64,000 nt of DNA from Pogona vitticeps. Taxonomy: Eukaryota > Chordata > Lepidosauria > Squamata > Agamidae. The notes under the pieces are model-generated. The model worked only from the letters and a program-made list of their open reading frames with translations, did no database searches and had not been told where the DNA came from. The stretch is taken from assembly GCF_051106095.1 (NCBI RefSeq), contig NC_135783.1:308774322-308838321 (forward strand). Reading direction: 5' to 3'. A program made the position numbers and the translations under genes. Positions 23,527-45,889 of the stretch are shown here, one piece after another; within the stretch, counting starts at the first letter, position 1, and every line of letters starts with the position of its first letter.

Positions 23527-23761
23527 CCCACAAACACAAAGTGCATTGAGCTGTGGTTGCCTTCTGTGGAGTTTCATCTGGTTGACTATCTTAATTGCTT
23601 TTGCTTGGCCCTTCAGTATGGCTATGGCAGCCCTCTATGGATTTGTGTCGCCCATGATTTCTCTAGTAGGACTTGAAGATATGAGTGATTCTATGCTGCA
23701 GGCAGTGCATGTGGGAAGAGAGTGTGCTCGGAACGCCAGAACAGGCAGACCCCTGATTTGA
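23527..23761 (+). CDS. Terminal coding exon of small membrane protein, paralog 3
   Basis: This exon is a near-duplicate of 21839-22073: same length (235 nt), same acceptor (TTTATTATATCAG), same entry phase, and TGA stop. It encodes SPQTQSALSCGCLLWSFIWL, then an AFAWPFSMAMAALYGFVSPM segment, then GLEDMSDSMLQAVHVGRECA followed by RNARTGRPLI. The substitutions relative to paralog 2 are largely conservative, which suggests selection on the protein. No private first exon was found between 22.1 and 23.5 kb. It may therefore share the first exon at 17662-17789 as an alternative last exon, again giving 120 residues, or it may have lost its own first exon. The membrane topology expectation is as for paralog 2. 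The function is unknown. Confidence 0.7.
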
Positions 23762-23864
23762 AGAAAAAAATCTCACATTTAGCATTCCATTACTACAGAA
23801 GTCTCCTTCCTTTACATGTATGTATTGTTAATTATCATCTGTATCTCATCTTTTCACTATATGC

Positions 23865-23870
23865 ATTAAA
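23865..23870 (+). promoter_or_regulatory. Candidate polyadenylation signal, paralog 3
   Basis: ATTAAA within 'tatgcattaaaaac', followed by 'tttatttcaatata' as after paralog 2. Confidence 0.55.
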
Positions 23871-24992
23871 AACACATTTATTTCAATATAGAAATAGCTA
23901 GTTTCATTATGTTTTTATATGACTTACCATTTTAGCTTTCTGTGTACTGTATTATACTTTAAATAAGCACTATTTAAATCCCAGAAAGATTCTTGCAAGC
24001 ACACTTATCAGCTGGGATGATTCAATTAACCATTTTATCTTATAGTAGAAGGGAAAGCAAGCTACAAAAACCAGCTTCACAAAATTATCAAAGTTGGCAA
24101 ATGTGAGAATATTATGGAATTATATTTTGGACAGAAAGTTATGCTAGGAGATGGAATATGTTCCTTTCTTTTCCAGGGTGGGCATTTGTGAGAAGAGGTT
24201 CCCTGTGTTCCAGTCTATATGTGATTATTCTATGAGAACATATTGCCAGTTTCCATGAGGTACACCAATTGTTAGGAGGTACAAAAGCACAAATATTCCT
24301 AAAATTCTCAATGTTCTCTTTTAATTGTGTACAAAAATAAGCTTTTTTGAACCCTGCTGCAATTCTTTACCACACTGAAAAGCCTGAACTAATACCCCTG
24401 AAGGCAGGGATGGCAACCAAAGACAGGAAAATGGACAATAGATAATTAGAATTTTAAAAAAACAGTGTCTGTTCTGTTCAGATCAAGCTTCTGTTTGCTG
24501 GCCCTCATCCATCACAATATTGAGTGGAAGACCTCCACAGTTTGGAATCGTCAATGACAAATCTGATTGGAGGACAGTGACACTCAGGTTTTTCCCTGGA
24601 TGGAGAACCTGCATGGCACTATTGGACTCATTGCAGCCACCGCCAAGTATTAGCTACCAATGCTTTCTTCCCCCAGAACTTGGGAGTTTGGTGCAAGGAC
24701 AAAGTTAAACTCTGATCCCCATGACATGGGCTCCTAATTATGACCTTCCATAGCTGCTGTTTGGGGTGGCAAGGTTAAATTTTAACATCTGCTGTGGTTA
24801 CTGATGATGCCTTTAGTGCCACAGCTAGTCTTGGCCTCTGTGTATTTCTGTATTCTTTTCTAAAATATATAGTGATCAGAACTTCCTGTCAAATTAGCAT
24901 CCATTTGCATATCATTTGAAGACAGAATATTGTGGAGATGACTTGTTCCTTTTGTACTAGCCACAGTGTTCCTCATCTGTGTTAAGTGTTAG

Positions 24993-25181
24993 ATGTTGTG
25001 TATCGTCAAGTCATATCTGACATATAATAACCCTAACAGGGTTTTTAAGGTAAGAGAACTGTTTAAGTAGTGGTTTTACTAGTGCCACCGCCTAGTGAGT
25101 TTCCATGGCTGAGCGGGATTCAGTCCCAATCATCTGAGTCCTAGTATGTCACTCTATCCATTACATCACACTGGGTAACTC
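24993..25181 (-). mobile_element. tRNA-derived SINE, near full length
   Basis: On the minus strand it begins 'gtgatgtaatggatagagtg' (box A region), has 'gactgaatcccgctcagcc' (box B region and following), and ends with 'tatgacttgacgatacaca', the BovB-like tail. Confidence 0.75.
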
Positions 25182-28100
25182 TGCTTCATCTGTATTCAAG
25201 TGCAAATGCCCGTAAGTGTCCCTCAGAGACAAACCCTTAATGCCTCCTTGTATTCTTTAATACAAGCATGTCAAAGCAGTTGGTTTGAATATGTATGTCA
25301 TCAGCTTTTCTGTGCCTGCCATGGAACAGAAGATTTGCTTCTAGTAGCACCTGAGGCCCTATGGCTCCATAAATAAAATAGCTGTCTTTGCAAATATCTG
25401 TCACTTTGGAACTCATAAGAAGAACTGAAGCTGCACTTTAGCTGTACATTTTAGATTTGCATGCCTACCAACTTTCTTGGGGGGAGGGAGTGGGTACGGG
25501 TATGTTCCCGATTATTTCAATCTTTAATAAATCATAATTGACAAATTAATCCTGTGTATTTTTTGTAGTGAATTGGCAAGAGCGTATAAAGTTGATTTCT
25601 AAATAAAAAGGCTCAAAGCCACTGATTCCTCCACTGCCATTTTGCTGCAACCTATTATATAACATTTGGAGGAACTTGTTGTTTTCTTATTCCCTAAAAA
25701 CTGTAATCTCACTTTCTGGCAGAAAGAAGTAAGATTTTGCCCATGAGAATAGATTCCCTCACAAAAAAAACAAAACAAAAAACAGATACTGTTCTTATTT
25801 TACACAGGATGCGACATATCCTCTTCATCTGATGCTTTACAATGCAATTTTCAGTTACAAGTTGAATGTAATAAATTGCTGGTTTGCTTTCTTCACTTTA
25901 AGTGAAACAAATTAATATTTCCCAGACCAAATTTAACTTGGAAATTAAATTAAACTGGAAAACAATCTAGGTATTAAATCATGGAGAGTAGGAACTCTGC
26001 AGTGTGTTTTCTTCATATAGCTTTTGATTGGTTGAGAGAGCTTGGACAAGTTACATTAAACAGGATGAGTTCAATGCATCTTGGCCAGTCATGGAGATAT
26101 ATAATACTCAAAGATATGCAGTCACACTATTTGATTTCTATACGGAAAATGTATTACCTCTATTTAGGCATTCATTAAAAATAATCTCAACATGTGAGGA
26201 AAGAGCGAAACAGTTGCTTCTACCTGTAGAACCTTTCCATGTGACTGGGAATCCTGAGGCTTTATCTATAGCAGAGGCTTTTCCCTTCTCCATTCTCCAT
26301 CAAAGGAGAACACCAGGGATAGGGGTCAGGCAACAGCTATCTCTCCAATCATAATACTGAATAGAATTACATCCAATCTGTATTTCTTTTTTGCCAATGG
26401 AAATGTTGCCATTTTGATTATACTTCTACAGTATTTTAATGGTTTTTTTAAGTATGTAGGAATTTGGCACCAATTCCCCCTTTCCAAGTTCTATTATGTT
26501 GCAGGTACGCACAAGATTTGTGTCTGAAATGTTGATAAGAAAGAACAGGCCACAAATGTGTTGGGACATAATATGCCTTTAATTAGAAGCTGTTATCAAA
26601 TTCTCCCTCCTCTTTTCTGAGGCTTGCTTTCCTAATGTCTGGCGGAGACATGCACACGTCTGGATAATTTACAGGCTGACTTCCCAAAGGGCTCTGCTCT
26701 CTGCCATATAATGAAGTTCCTCCAGGATACTCACTGACAATCTGGGCCATTGCATACCAAGCCAAACCCACTCAGCAACTGCCTCTCTTGACTTTCTATT
26801 TTTAACTTAAGAAGAACAAAAAATCCTTAAATTGTTGGGATGGATCTCGGGGCTTCCATCACAAGAACAAATTTTGAACCTATTTGGAACAACAATTGAG
26901 CAGGAACACAACTGCTACATTTAATTAATGTGGTCTTTTTTGTTTTTGGTTTGTTTTTCTTGTGCTCTGTTTAATCTTCCTTGTTAGGTAGCTGAATGTG
27001 CATAAAAACTGGGGGCTTAAGAAGACATGTGCTAATGTAATCCAACGAACTCTTTCCCCACCCTGCCTGCCTGCCAAAAATGCAGGAGGGAAGAATTCCC
27101 CTCCCCCTTGTTCATCAAAGTTTAAAGAGACTTCAAGTGTGCAATGCCTCCGAAACATATGCTGCTTTCTCTCTTTGTTAAGTTCATTTTTGTGACAGCC
27201 TCCGTAATCAACCTGTTCACCTGCTGTTACTGAATATGGGCTTGGATGGTGGAACAGAGAGGGAAAGAATTGTTTAATTCATTAACACAGAATAGATTAA
27301 AAACCATTAAAGAGATCCCCCCTATAAAATCAAAGAGGAACTCCCATCTTATAAAATTGTATTTACATGTTGTAAACGATAATGTAAAGCCCTGAATTCT
27401 AGCAATACATTTATTTATAGGGTGTGTATGATATTATCTTGCCTGTGCTCAGAGCATCTTATGGCAGTTTTATAAATGCTATTGTTCCCAAGGGGCTCAC
27501 AGTCAAAACTACTTATAATCCCTCTCAGCCCTTCTCATGAGCAGTTGAACGAGGGGAGAGTGGGGTCATGCTACTGGCCCCAACCGCAACCCTAGATGCC
27601 CCATTGGTCGAATCACCATGTGCATGATGAAGATCTGGGAAAGAACATCTACACACGTCCTCTTCCAAACTTTGGCTCTGTGCCTGAAGGGCAGGGGGGC
27701 AGAAATGTACAACAAAGGCAGAGATGGGGAGAAACACTGCCTTTTTCTACTATCACTCCCAGAATTCCATGCTCAGGACTGCAATTGATATCCTGTCTGT
27801 GGGACAGTGGACACTGCAGCCCAAGAAATTACACTGCCCACTTTGAGGCAGAGCCATCAGGACAGTCTACTGGTTACTTCCCCATGAAGACACAGAGAAA
27901 GTTGAAGAGGTTTATTACCTCTGGTATTTACTGCTTAGTTCAAAGGTCTTCTTCGTAAAGGACCAAAAAAATATTTTTTAACATGGAGCTTGATTCTAGC
28001 AAAACAACTTTTTCCAACTAATATTAGCAATTCATGTTTTATTACATGTGCTCATGCATTAGATGTCACAAACATGAGTCCTGTTCCTAGGTAGCTCTCA

Positions 28101-29330
28101 AACATGTGCACTGGAGCAGCTATAACAGCCATTGCATGGTGTCACAAACATCCCTTCATTGGGTGGGTCATTCCTATAATGACAGGAATGCCTCCCATCA
28201 CTATATGTAATATAATGCTGTTGCACAGATATGTGATAGAAATGGAGCATGGATCCAAGTAGAAACAAATCATTACCTGTGCATTTCAGCGACCCGAGTC
28301 ATTGAAATCAAGACAAACAGATAGGATTGTGATAACAACATGTTAGAATGGGGCTTCACCAAGGTAGTAAGGGGTCCATTTGTTGTAGCTTTCCTGCTAC
28401 ACTGCACATCCTCTTCCTTTCTAGCTACTTGCAATCTAATTGAGAGTTAGGGTTTTTTCCGCAGATAATTTATGTTAGCTGTCCAGAAATACTTTCGTAT
28501 CAAAATATCACCTATACTGGGAAAAGATTTGCTAAATCAGAGTAATAGTTAATAGGCTAAAGGCAAAAGATGTAACATTACAGAAATTCTATCAATTCTC
28601 ACCATAAACACTTATGCAAACAAAGCCTTATCCATTTGGGTGGCATCACCTTCCACAAGACGCATTAAGAACTGAATATTAAAGATTTACAGTGTGAATG
28701 TGTACTGTAAATTTTACAAGGTGGGGTGAGGGAGATGCAAGGATATGTGATTTCTTAGTTTGTGACTTCCACCGAAGTCATCTAAGCTGCTGTTGCTGAA
28801 AAAGGACAAGATTTTTTTTTTGGTATTTTTCAGTCTAAATTTGTTTGTTTATTATATACCCCACCTTTCTCTTTGAAAAAGATCCAAGGCGGCTTGGGTT
28901 ACACTATTATTATTATTTCCCCTTTCTTAGCTTCCTTGAGGGCAAAGGAGAAGCAGCCAGGGATAAACTGAAGGAATCAACAAATCAACAATGGAATCTC
29001 ATATCAGACCCCTGGGTGTAAAGTGTGCTGTTAGGCAGACCCTTTTGTCATTTGTTTAATGAATCCATGGCTGCCCTTTTGAAATGTTAGCTCCTCTTTG
29101 TCCAGCTGCTTATTTCCCGCCCTGCAGTGACACATGCCAGACACCGTGGCAGCTAGAGCTTAATTCATTGATCTTTCGACAGTTTTGAGATTCTTTGGAA
29201 AACACACACATACACACCCGGACAGAGAAAGCTAGGCATTTCCATTCATCGATCTATAGGTTTCTTTTTAAAATCGCTTCCAGAAGTGGGTTGACATGAT
29301 CTTCCTCCACCCACTCCCCATTTTAAAACG
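25182..29330. other. Gene-free stretch upstream of ACTC1
   Basis: No exon supported. A 108-residue open frame at 26028-26354 has no recognisable domain or splice context. 28840-28925 resembles an antisense LINE tail ('tatataccccacctttctc'). An E-box CAGCTG at 29103-29108 could belong to the distal ACTC1 regulatory region. Confidence 0.45.
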
Positions 29331-29335
29331 GGTTC

Positions 29336-29551
29336 CCCTATTTGGCCATCCCCTTTCGCTGCCTGGATGCAACCCCTTACAAGGGCTGTGGGGGCCCCCG
29401 AGTGTTTCGGCCGGCTGCGACTTTTTGCCTTCCCTACTCCATTAATGGCCTCACGGCTCCTCAATGGCGCGAAGGCGACCAAATAAGGGCAAGGTGCCTG
29501 GCATGTCCCTCGGGAGCACGGGAGTGACACGGCCACTCCGCCGGGTATAAA
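29336..29551 (+). promoter_or_regulatory. ACTC1 promoter: CArG boxes and TATA
   Basis: Three SRF-type motifs precede the TATA box: CCCTATTTGG (29336-29345, one base off consensus), CCTTACAAGG (29375-29384, one base off) and CCAAATAAGG (29479-29488, perfect). TATAAA is at 29546-29551. Repeated CArG boxes bound by serum response factor are the known control of vertebrate cardiac alpha-actin. As I recall, the proximal CCAAATAAGG followed by GCAAGG also occurs in mammalian ACTC1. The region starts a CpG-rich block that runs to about 31350. Confidence 0.85.
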
Positions 29552-29575
29552 TGGGTGGCGCTCCCTCCAAGTCGG

Positions 29576-29624
29576 GACCCACCTTGCGCTCCTGAGGATC
29601 CCGCCGCGGTGAAGTGCTGAGCTG
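29576..29624 (+). other. ACTC1 exon 1 (non-coding)
   Basis: The start is placed about 30 bases after TATAAA. The end is fixed by the strong donor GCTG/GTGAGT at 29625. It contains no ATG. A non-coding first exon followed by a short untranslated piece (31103-31122) before the ATG is the usual alpha-actin plan. Confidence 0.75.
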
Positions 29625-30649
29625 GTGAGTACCGCAGCCAGGGGCGCGCTTCCCCCGCCGAGCCCCGGAGGCTAGTGGCCGGAGCGACGCCTGGCATTTC
29701 CAGGGCAGCATCCTGGGTGGCATTTCTGCTCAGCGTCTCATTCAGCTCCGATGAATGGTTCGGCTGCTTGCATCCGCGTGGGCGCTTGCCCGTGTGTGTG
29801 TGCGTGCGTGTGCAAGAAGGAGAGCGAGAAAGGCAGAGAGAAGGGATGAGATCGCGCTTGGAACTACATAGCCTGTCCGGTCTGAGCAAAAACCTGGGCA
29901 TTTCGCCCCCGATCTAGCCCAAACAAAGAGGAGGAAACCTCTGTCGTTAGGAGATGCCGCCCCGTTGCTTCCAACTCAGACACGCGCTATATACATTAAT
30001 GGCCTCCCAAAGGTCCTATCATTAATAGCCCTGCTCACGTCTGGTAAACTAAGGGGTCGAGGCATCTGATTTACGGAGCCAATCCCTCTCAGGTTAGGGA
30101 TGCCTCTTCCCCTACGGCTCTCCGTCTTTCACTGTCTTTTCCAAAAAGTCTTGCGTTTACACGATACCTCTAATTTAGGGTAAACTCAATTTAGTCACTT
30201 TAGTTTCTCCTGAAAGGACTAGATCGGCTGGAGATTCACATCATACCTGCACGTGAGTAGCGCGCCGCGCAGAGATGGATCCAAGATTTAGAGGGTGTGC
30301 ATCTGTCTGTCAAATGCAATTTCGAGTCGAGCTACAGCTCCCACACCCCTTTTCCCATTTCCTTGGGTTTTTGTTTGTTTGGTAACTATTTTTGTGTGCA
30401 GACAGGTGCCCTCCTCTAGACTTCACGACTATATAGAGTGCAACCGCTGACGTTTGTAGGTTTTTACTTTTCACCCTGTACCTTCTAGCCCTTTTCAAAC
30501 CCCAAAATGTGCATGGGTTGGGTTGGGGTTTTTTTGAGTGGTGGGGGCAAGAAGGAAGAAAATCCCAAGAAATACTGCCTTTGGCGGTAGTAACCCCAAT
30601 GCTTTTGAGAAGGCAAACACGCGCTCAGCTCGGGAGTTATTTTATTAAT

Positions 30650-30728
30650 TGTTTATGTTATATAGGAAGCCGCTTAGAGTGGTCGCATAGACCAGATGGG
30701 CGGGATACAAATCAAATAAATAAATAAG
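30650..30728 (+). mobile_element. LINE/SINE 3' tail
   Basis: 'ggaagccgcttagagtggtc' and 'gatgggcgggatacaaat' followed by AAATA repeats match the common L2/CR1-type tail. It lies in ACTC1 intron 1. Confidence 0.55.
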
Positions 30729-30821
30729 TTGGGGCGGACGCTAGCCAGGCGTCGCAAAGTCGACGGAGCGGAGGAATTCAGGCAAGGCGACCAAGGAGGC
30801 TGTTTCTTCCTGTTCTCTCCC

Positions 30822-30965
<144 letters not shown>

Positions 30966-30999
30966 CCTGCGGCTGGTCCTTGTTAGAAGAGGAGGGTAA

Positions 31000-40806
<9,807 letters not shown>

Positions 40807-40988
40807 GCATCTGTCTATCCTTGCCTCCACTTACTTTCCACTCAGGATGATGTGCTTCTTGAAATCTCTCTCTCTCTCTCTCTTTTCTTTTCAGTAATCC
40901 TTCCTGAACTTGATTCAGTTATTGTACAGTTTGTTTACACACACCCGTGCAATTTATTTGTGCTTCTTTGAATATTTATTGCTTTATA

Positions 40989-40994
40989 AATAAA
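40989..40994 (+). promoter_or_regulatory. ACTC1 polyadenylation signal
   Basis: AATAAA in 'ttataaataaacaag', 183 bases after the TAA stop, followed by a TG-rich stretch near 41040. The 3'UTR also contains a short CT microsatellite (about 40865-40885). Confidence 0.8.
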
Positions 40995-41959
40995 CAAGAT
41001 CTGGGACTTGCAACCTAAATATGCCATTCAGTTTGATTTCTTTTGTGTGGACATACACGATAATCCAAAACCTTATTAGTAATAAATCTTTCTGACAGAT
41101 AGTGTCAAAAACATCATTGTCCTCTGGAGAGATCCTGTTTGGTGGAACAAGGGGCCCAGCCTCTTATTATTAATTTAATCTGTCTGTGCATTTCTGCTCT
41201 ACTTTTGAAACTTGAAGAGCGAAATATTTGATGTTAATATTTGAAAAGCAGTAGCCTGGGGAAATAAATAAAACAGGACAGTAGTGACAATTTGTTTTCC
41301 ATTAAATCACTCAATTTGGGGGGGAATAAATCCCCAGTGGAGCTCAGTGTAATCTAAGCATTGAAAGCATAACTTCCGTTCAGCAAGCTGAGTTATGTTA
41401 ATATGATCAGCAAGTTACTTATAACAAATTAGCTCAATTTCTTAATCCTTCAAACACCCATCAATTATTTTCTTAGGGCAGGATATAGCAAAGAAGAATA
41501 CTAATCTCTTCTGACAAATTGCCTCTCCCTACCTTCCCAAGCTTTACCCCTGAAAGTCATGAATGCAAGGCTTTGATGTACTAGAGCAAAGGCCTGAAGT
41601 AAGAATTATTACAGATCCAATGTCATTGTCACTGTTTTTACAACCCAGTTCTTATTATAGTCTGACACCAGACCAAGAAGCTCTAATGCACTGTAGGTGC
41701 TGTAAAAACAGCAGGAGAAGTTGATAAATGTCCCAGCTGGAATTCCTGCTCCACGTGTTACACTGACAGCTAGTGGGATCACCTGGGGTAGCAGCCTGCA
41801 AATCTGTGAGCAGCAATGAGTTTGTACCATTAGCGAGATCCTGGAAAACCAGTCGGAATTTTGAAAGTTTTGATGTCCCTAAAAGTAAAGTTTACAAGCT
41901 GTGCAATGAGGTTGGCCAAATCTGTGCTGTCCTTCTGCAGTGACTGTTCTCTTCAGGCA

Positions 41960-42135
41960 AGCTTTGGCTGCCTAAGTGGGGTTTTTAAATATACTTTACT
42001 GCTTTGAATGTGTTTTTAGTGTTGCTTTTGTTCACTGTCTTTTAGTGTGTATACTTACTGTTTGTAGCTTTAAAAATGTCTTTTAATAATGTAAGCTACC
42101 TTGGGGCCTTCTTAAGGGGTAAAATGGGGTAAAAA
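41960..42135 (+). mobile_element. L2/CR1-type LINE 3' tail
   Basis: 'ttttaataatgtaagctacc' and 'ttggggccttcttaaggggt' resemble the L2-type tail seen in many squamate copies. Old and partial. Confidence 0.5.
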
Positions 42136-42378
42136 TACCATATTTTTCAGTGTATAAGACACCCCCATGTATAAGACGGCCCCCACTTTTCTAACCCCAA
42201 ATTAAGAAATTTAAGTGGGGCTTAGCAAGTGTACACTGCAGGATCGCTTTGATCCCTGTTTTCCCCTCCACTTGTGTTTGTTCTCTCTTCAGCTTACTTC
42301 CATGTATAAGACAACCCTCAATTTTTAGTTTAAAGATTTTAGACAAAAGTATAGTCTTATACATGGAAAAATACGGTA
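42136..42378. mobile_element. TA-flanked MITE, relative of 40360-40524
   Basis: Ends TACCATATTTTTCAGTGTAT and, complemented at the right, TACCGTATTTTTCCATGTAT. 'tataagac' follows at both ends. The TIR start is shared with 40360-40524, but the interior differs. Confidence 0.7.
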
Positions 42379-44675
42379 ATTTCACCCAGTCAATCAGGCA
42401 ATCAATCAGCTTTGAGAACAAAGTCTTTCAAATGTTCTGGGGACAAATGAAAAAGATGTAAAGGCTTTTTGATCAGTTCTTTTATATGAAAGCTCCTGGT
42501 GTGTGTGTATGTGTGAGAGAGATTCAGGTAGACAGAAACCTCCCTGTGTTAGTTTTCTTATACCTCCCACCCCACCCAAAGTGCCCCCTAAATTTAATTG
42601 CCTTGGCATAGGGCAAAGGTTAATCCACTGACCTCCAATATCAGTCTCCAGAGTAGTTTTTACCAAAATTTAAAGATAATAGATCTCTTGTGTTGCTCAT
42701 TTTTGTTCTCTGTAATACCAGTAAGATTTATCTACATGGATGTAATAATAATAATAGTTTAAAAAAGCAGTGACACATTTAAGCATTAGTGTAAAGTGGA
42801 TTATAATAGCATTTAAAAAAATCTTGTAGATGTTTACAAGCAAGAAGCAATGGGACCTAGAAGATTTTTATGTGGGGAAAATACCACTGTTAAGTACAGT
42901 ACTTTTTCCCTAGTGTGTTGTACTTCTTATTTTTGTAGTTGTGTCACAGCAACTAACATCTGTGGTAAAAATGTGTCCTCTGAAATATGTATGCTACATT
43001 AGAAATGTCTGGTGTGCTGTCTCTTTTAAAAACATTGCTAGTTTTTAAAAAAATCAGTGTAAGAAGTAACTGGCAGGGAACAGCTGGAGGCTTAGAGAGA
43101 GGTGGTAGGACGCATTACACAAAGTTCCTGCTTCATATGTAACACAAGGCACCATGAAGCATCACCAGTGCGGTTAGAATAAACATACAAAGATGGGAGG
43201 GGGGATGCTTGATCCTTGCTTACTCCTTTCATGCTCCTGTCATCCTCTACATATGAAGGTCACACTTACAACTTGGAGAGCTATTCTCTCTATTCCTGAG
43301 AGCTTTCCACGTGTTTTGGAAGTCTGTTTTTTGTGTCTGAAATTACAGATTGAAGGGGCTGCCTCACATGACTGATATGGATTTTTAATGAAATGACAGC
43401 AAATTTTCTGCCCCTTGATAGTGCCTCCAGCAGCCTTGTAGCCCTCAAATTTAAGCCCAGCCTCTCACACTTTCTTGTGCAAAGATACACTACATTGAAT
43501 GTGTTCCTTTACATAGTGTTGTTGGCTAACGTGCACAGTAATCAAAGAGCACACACAATTTGGTCATGGACCCAACCAGAATCCATTCTTTTTGAAGGAA
43601 CCCTAAAGCTCCTAAGAAGTTCAATGTAAGTGAAGCATGACACTTCATTCTGCAAGATTTTGAATACCACAGAGAGATTTACAGTGCAATTTGATATCTA
43701 TTTGCAGTGAAATAAGTCAGTAGTAAATCAGTGGTAAAAATGCTGAATCACCACCAACAAACAGATAACACTCCGCTCTGTCTCTTTCCAGCATGTAACC
43801 CCAAGTAATTTCCACTTCAATTTTTGGAGTACATTCACATCCTGCTCTTGGCAGGGTTGTGTGTATATTCCCAGGAGTCGTCACATATGGTCTGGGTGTG
43901 CAGTTTGACCTGACATATCCTGTGATATTCAGGTTGCGGTGGTGTTGGGGGAGGCCTTTCACCAGTTTCACCAGTTTTGCCTGCTGTGGCCTTTTCTGGA
44001 CAAGACTGACATGACCTTAGATATTCATGCTGTAGTCACTTCCAGGCTGGTTCACAATCAGGCTTTCTAGGCAAAGCTGGCCCTGGCATTCAACTAAGGG
44101 GGCAACTACATTGGTAATTTACACAGCAATTTAAATTGGTTTGGGCACAGATAAATTAGGATTACATCATAGAGGTTACACAACATAAAAGTTAAATGGG
44201 GGGAGCTTATTGTCAAATTCTCTGAGTGGGGATCACTCTTTCTTTGTTTAGCCTGCAGAGCTGGTTTACATTTGTTCTGATTGGTTTGACATCACTTTTG
44301 TTCACTTTCTGTCAGTGGGACTGCCTGATCTGATACAAAAGGGCACTTGCAACCAGGTGCCCTTGACCCCAAACTCCTTCTTGCTCTTAAAAAAAAAACC
44401 AGTTTTAGCGCAGTGCTGCAACATGCTAACAGTTATGAATTTTTTAAAAAAACACACGAAGAGGTGGGAATTGCTAATTAGCACTTGTTAGCACCTTAAG
44501 GCAGTGTCTCCTGTTGGGGCTCAATGCAGATTGAGCTTTCTGCCTCTGCTCCTGTTGACTCCTGCAAATTGTCATCTGGTTGGCTACAGAGATTTCACCT
44601 GATTTCCACGGGTGTGAATCACAGTGGAGCAAAGCATATTTTTCACCCTCACTGTGTAGCCACATGCTAAGCAAG
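42379..44675. other. Gene-free stretch
   Basis: No exon or clear repeat recognised. Short open frames on both strands lack support. Confidence 0.45.
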
Positions 44676-45113
44676 GTGTTACTCAGGCCCTATCCTGGAG
44701 ACACCAATATGTCGGGAACAGGGGGCTGAAAAGGGGAACAAGCCAGAAGAAGGGGCAAGAAGATGGCTCAGATGCATGCATGGCTCCCATATACATTATG
44801 CGTAGATCGATTCTCTGTATAAGGAACATTCCAGGCTCATGGGGTACCAACTCTTCCAAGGGTCTATGCATTATTTATCCATCTCCGTAGTGGCGCATTG
44901 TTTTGGTCTCAAAGAAGCTGTATCAGCACCATGAAGTTGTTCCCAGCATCAGATTTTCCAGGCCGCTATCATTTCCTGTCCCATATGGGACCCATGCCTG
45001 CATCTAAGCCATCTTCTTGCCTCTTCTGGCTTGCTCCTGTTTTCAGCCCCCTGTTCCTGACATTTAGGTGTCTCCAGGATAGGACCCGATTAACACAAGG
45101 ACCTGAGTAACAC
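44676..45113. mobile_element. Long-TIR element, probable non-autonomous DNA transposon
   Basis: The ends read GTGTTACTCAGG and CCTGAGTAACAC. From there about 110-125 bases at each end are inverted copies of one another ('cctatcctggagacacc', 'ggaacagggggctgaaaa', 'caagccagaag' on the left and their complements on the right), about one-eighth diverged by eye with one length difference. The interior shows no coding frame. The family is unknown to me. Confidence 0.6.
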
Positions 45114-45203
45114 TGAGTAACATGGACAGCTCTCAGAACACTCCTGTCAGTCAGGTCAGCCAATGACATGACAGAAGGGGCGGAACCAGGGAAATAAAAG
45201 GAG

Positions 45204-45606
<403 letters not shown>

Positions 45607-45889
45607 ACCTTGATTAAAGTGAATTTACATAAGCAAACATATGTGTAGTCAATGCAAAGTTTATTGAATGAATAATAAAAGACAATCCATGATTTTCTTT
45701 ATATGATTTACATACAAACCCATAAATAAGCATTGTTATATTGGACAACACTGATCTAATAGTCATATTTGGTACAGAGAGGAACATATCCTCTGGTGGC
45801 AGCAAAAAAGAGTGAAAAGTACATGTCATGCCCGAAAAGGAACCTGGGTGTGTAGAAAAACAAACAGGGGAATTGGGGTGTGTGTGAGA

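Noticed and set aside
26028-26354. 108-codon frame
   Set aside because: Reads smoothly but has no recognised domain, no promoter and no splice context. A repeat-derived or chance frame is more likely.
27596-27958. 120-codon frame
   Set aside because: Low-complexity mixed composition and no domain. Probably chance in a GC-richer patch.
29461-29901. 146-codon minus-strand frame over the ACTC1 promoter and first exon
   Set aside because: Frames stay open in CpG-rich DNA because stops are rare. No protein features.
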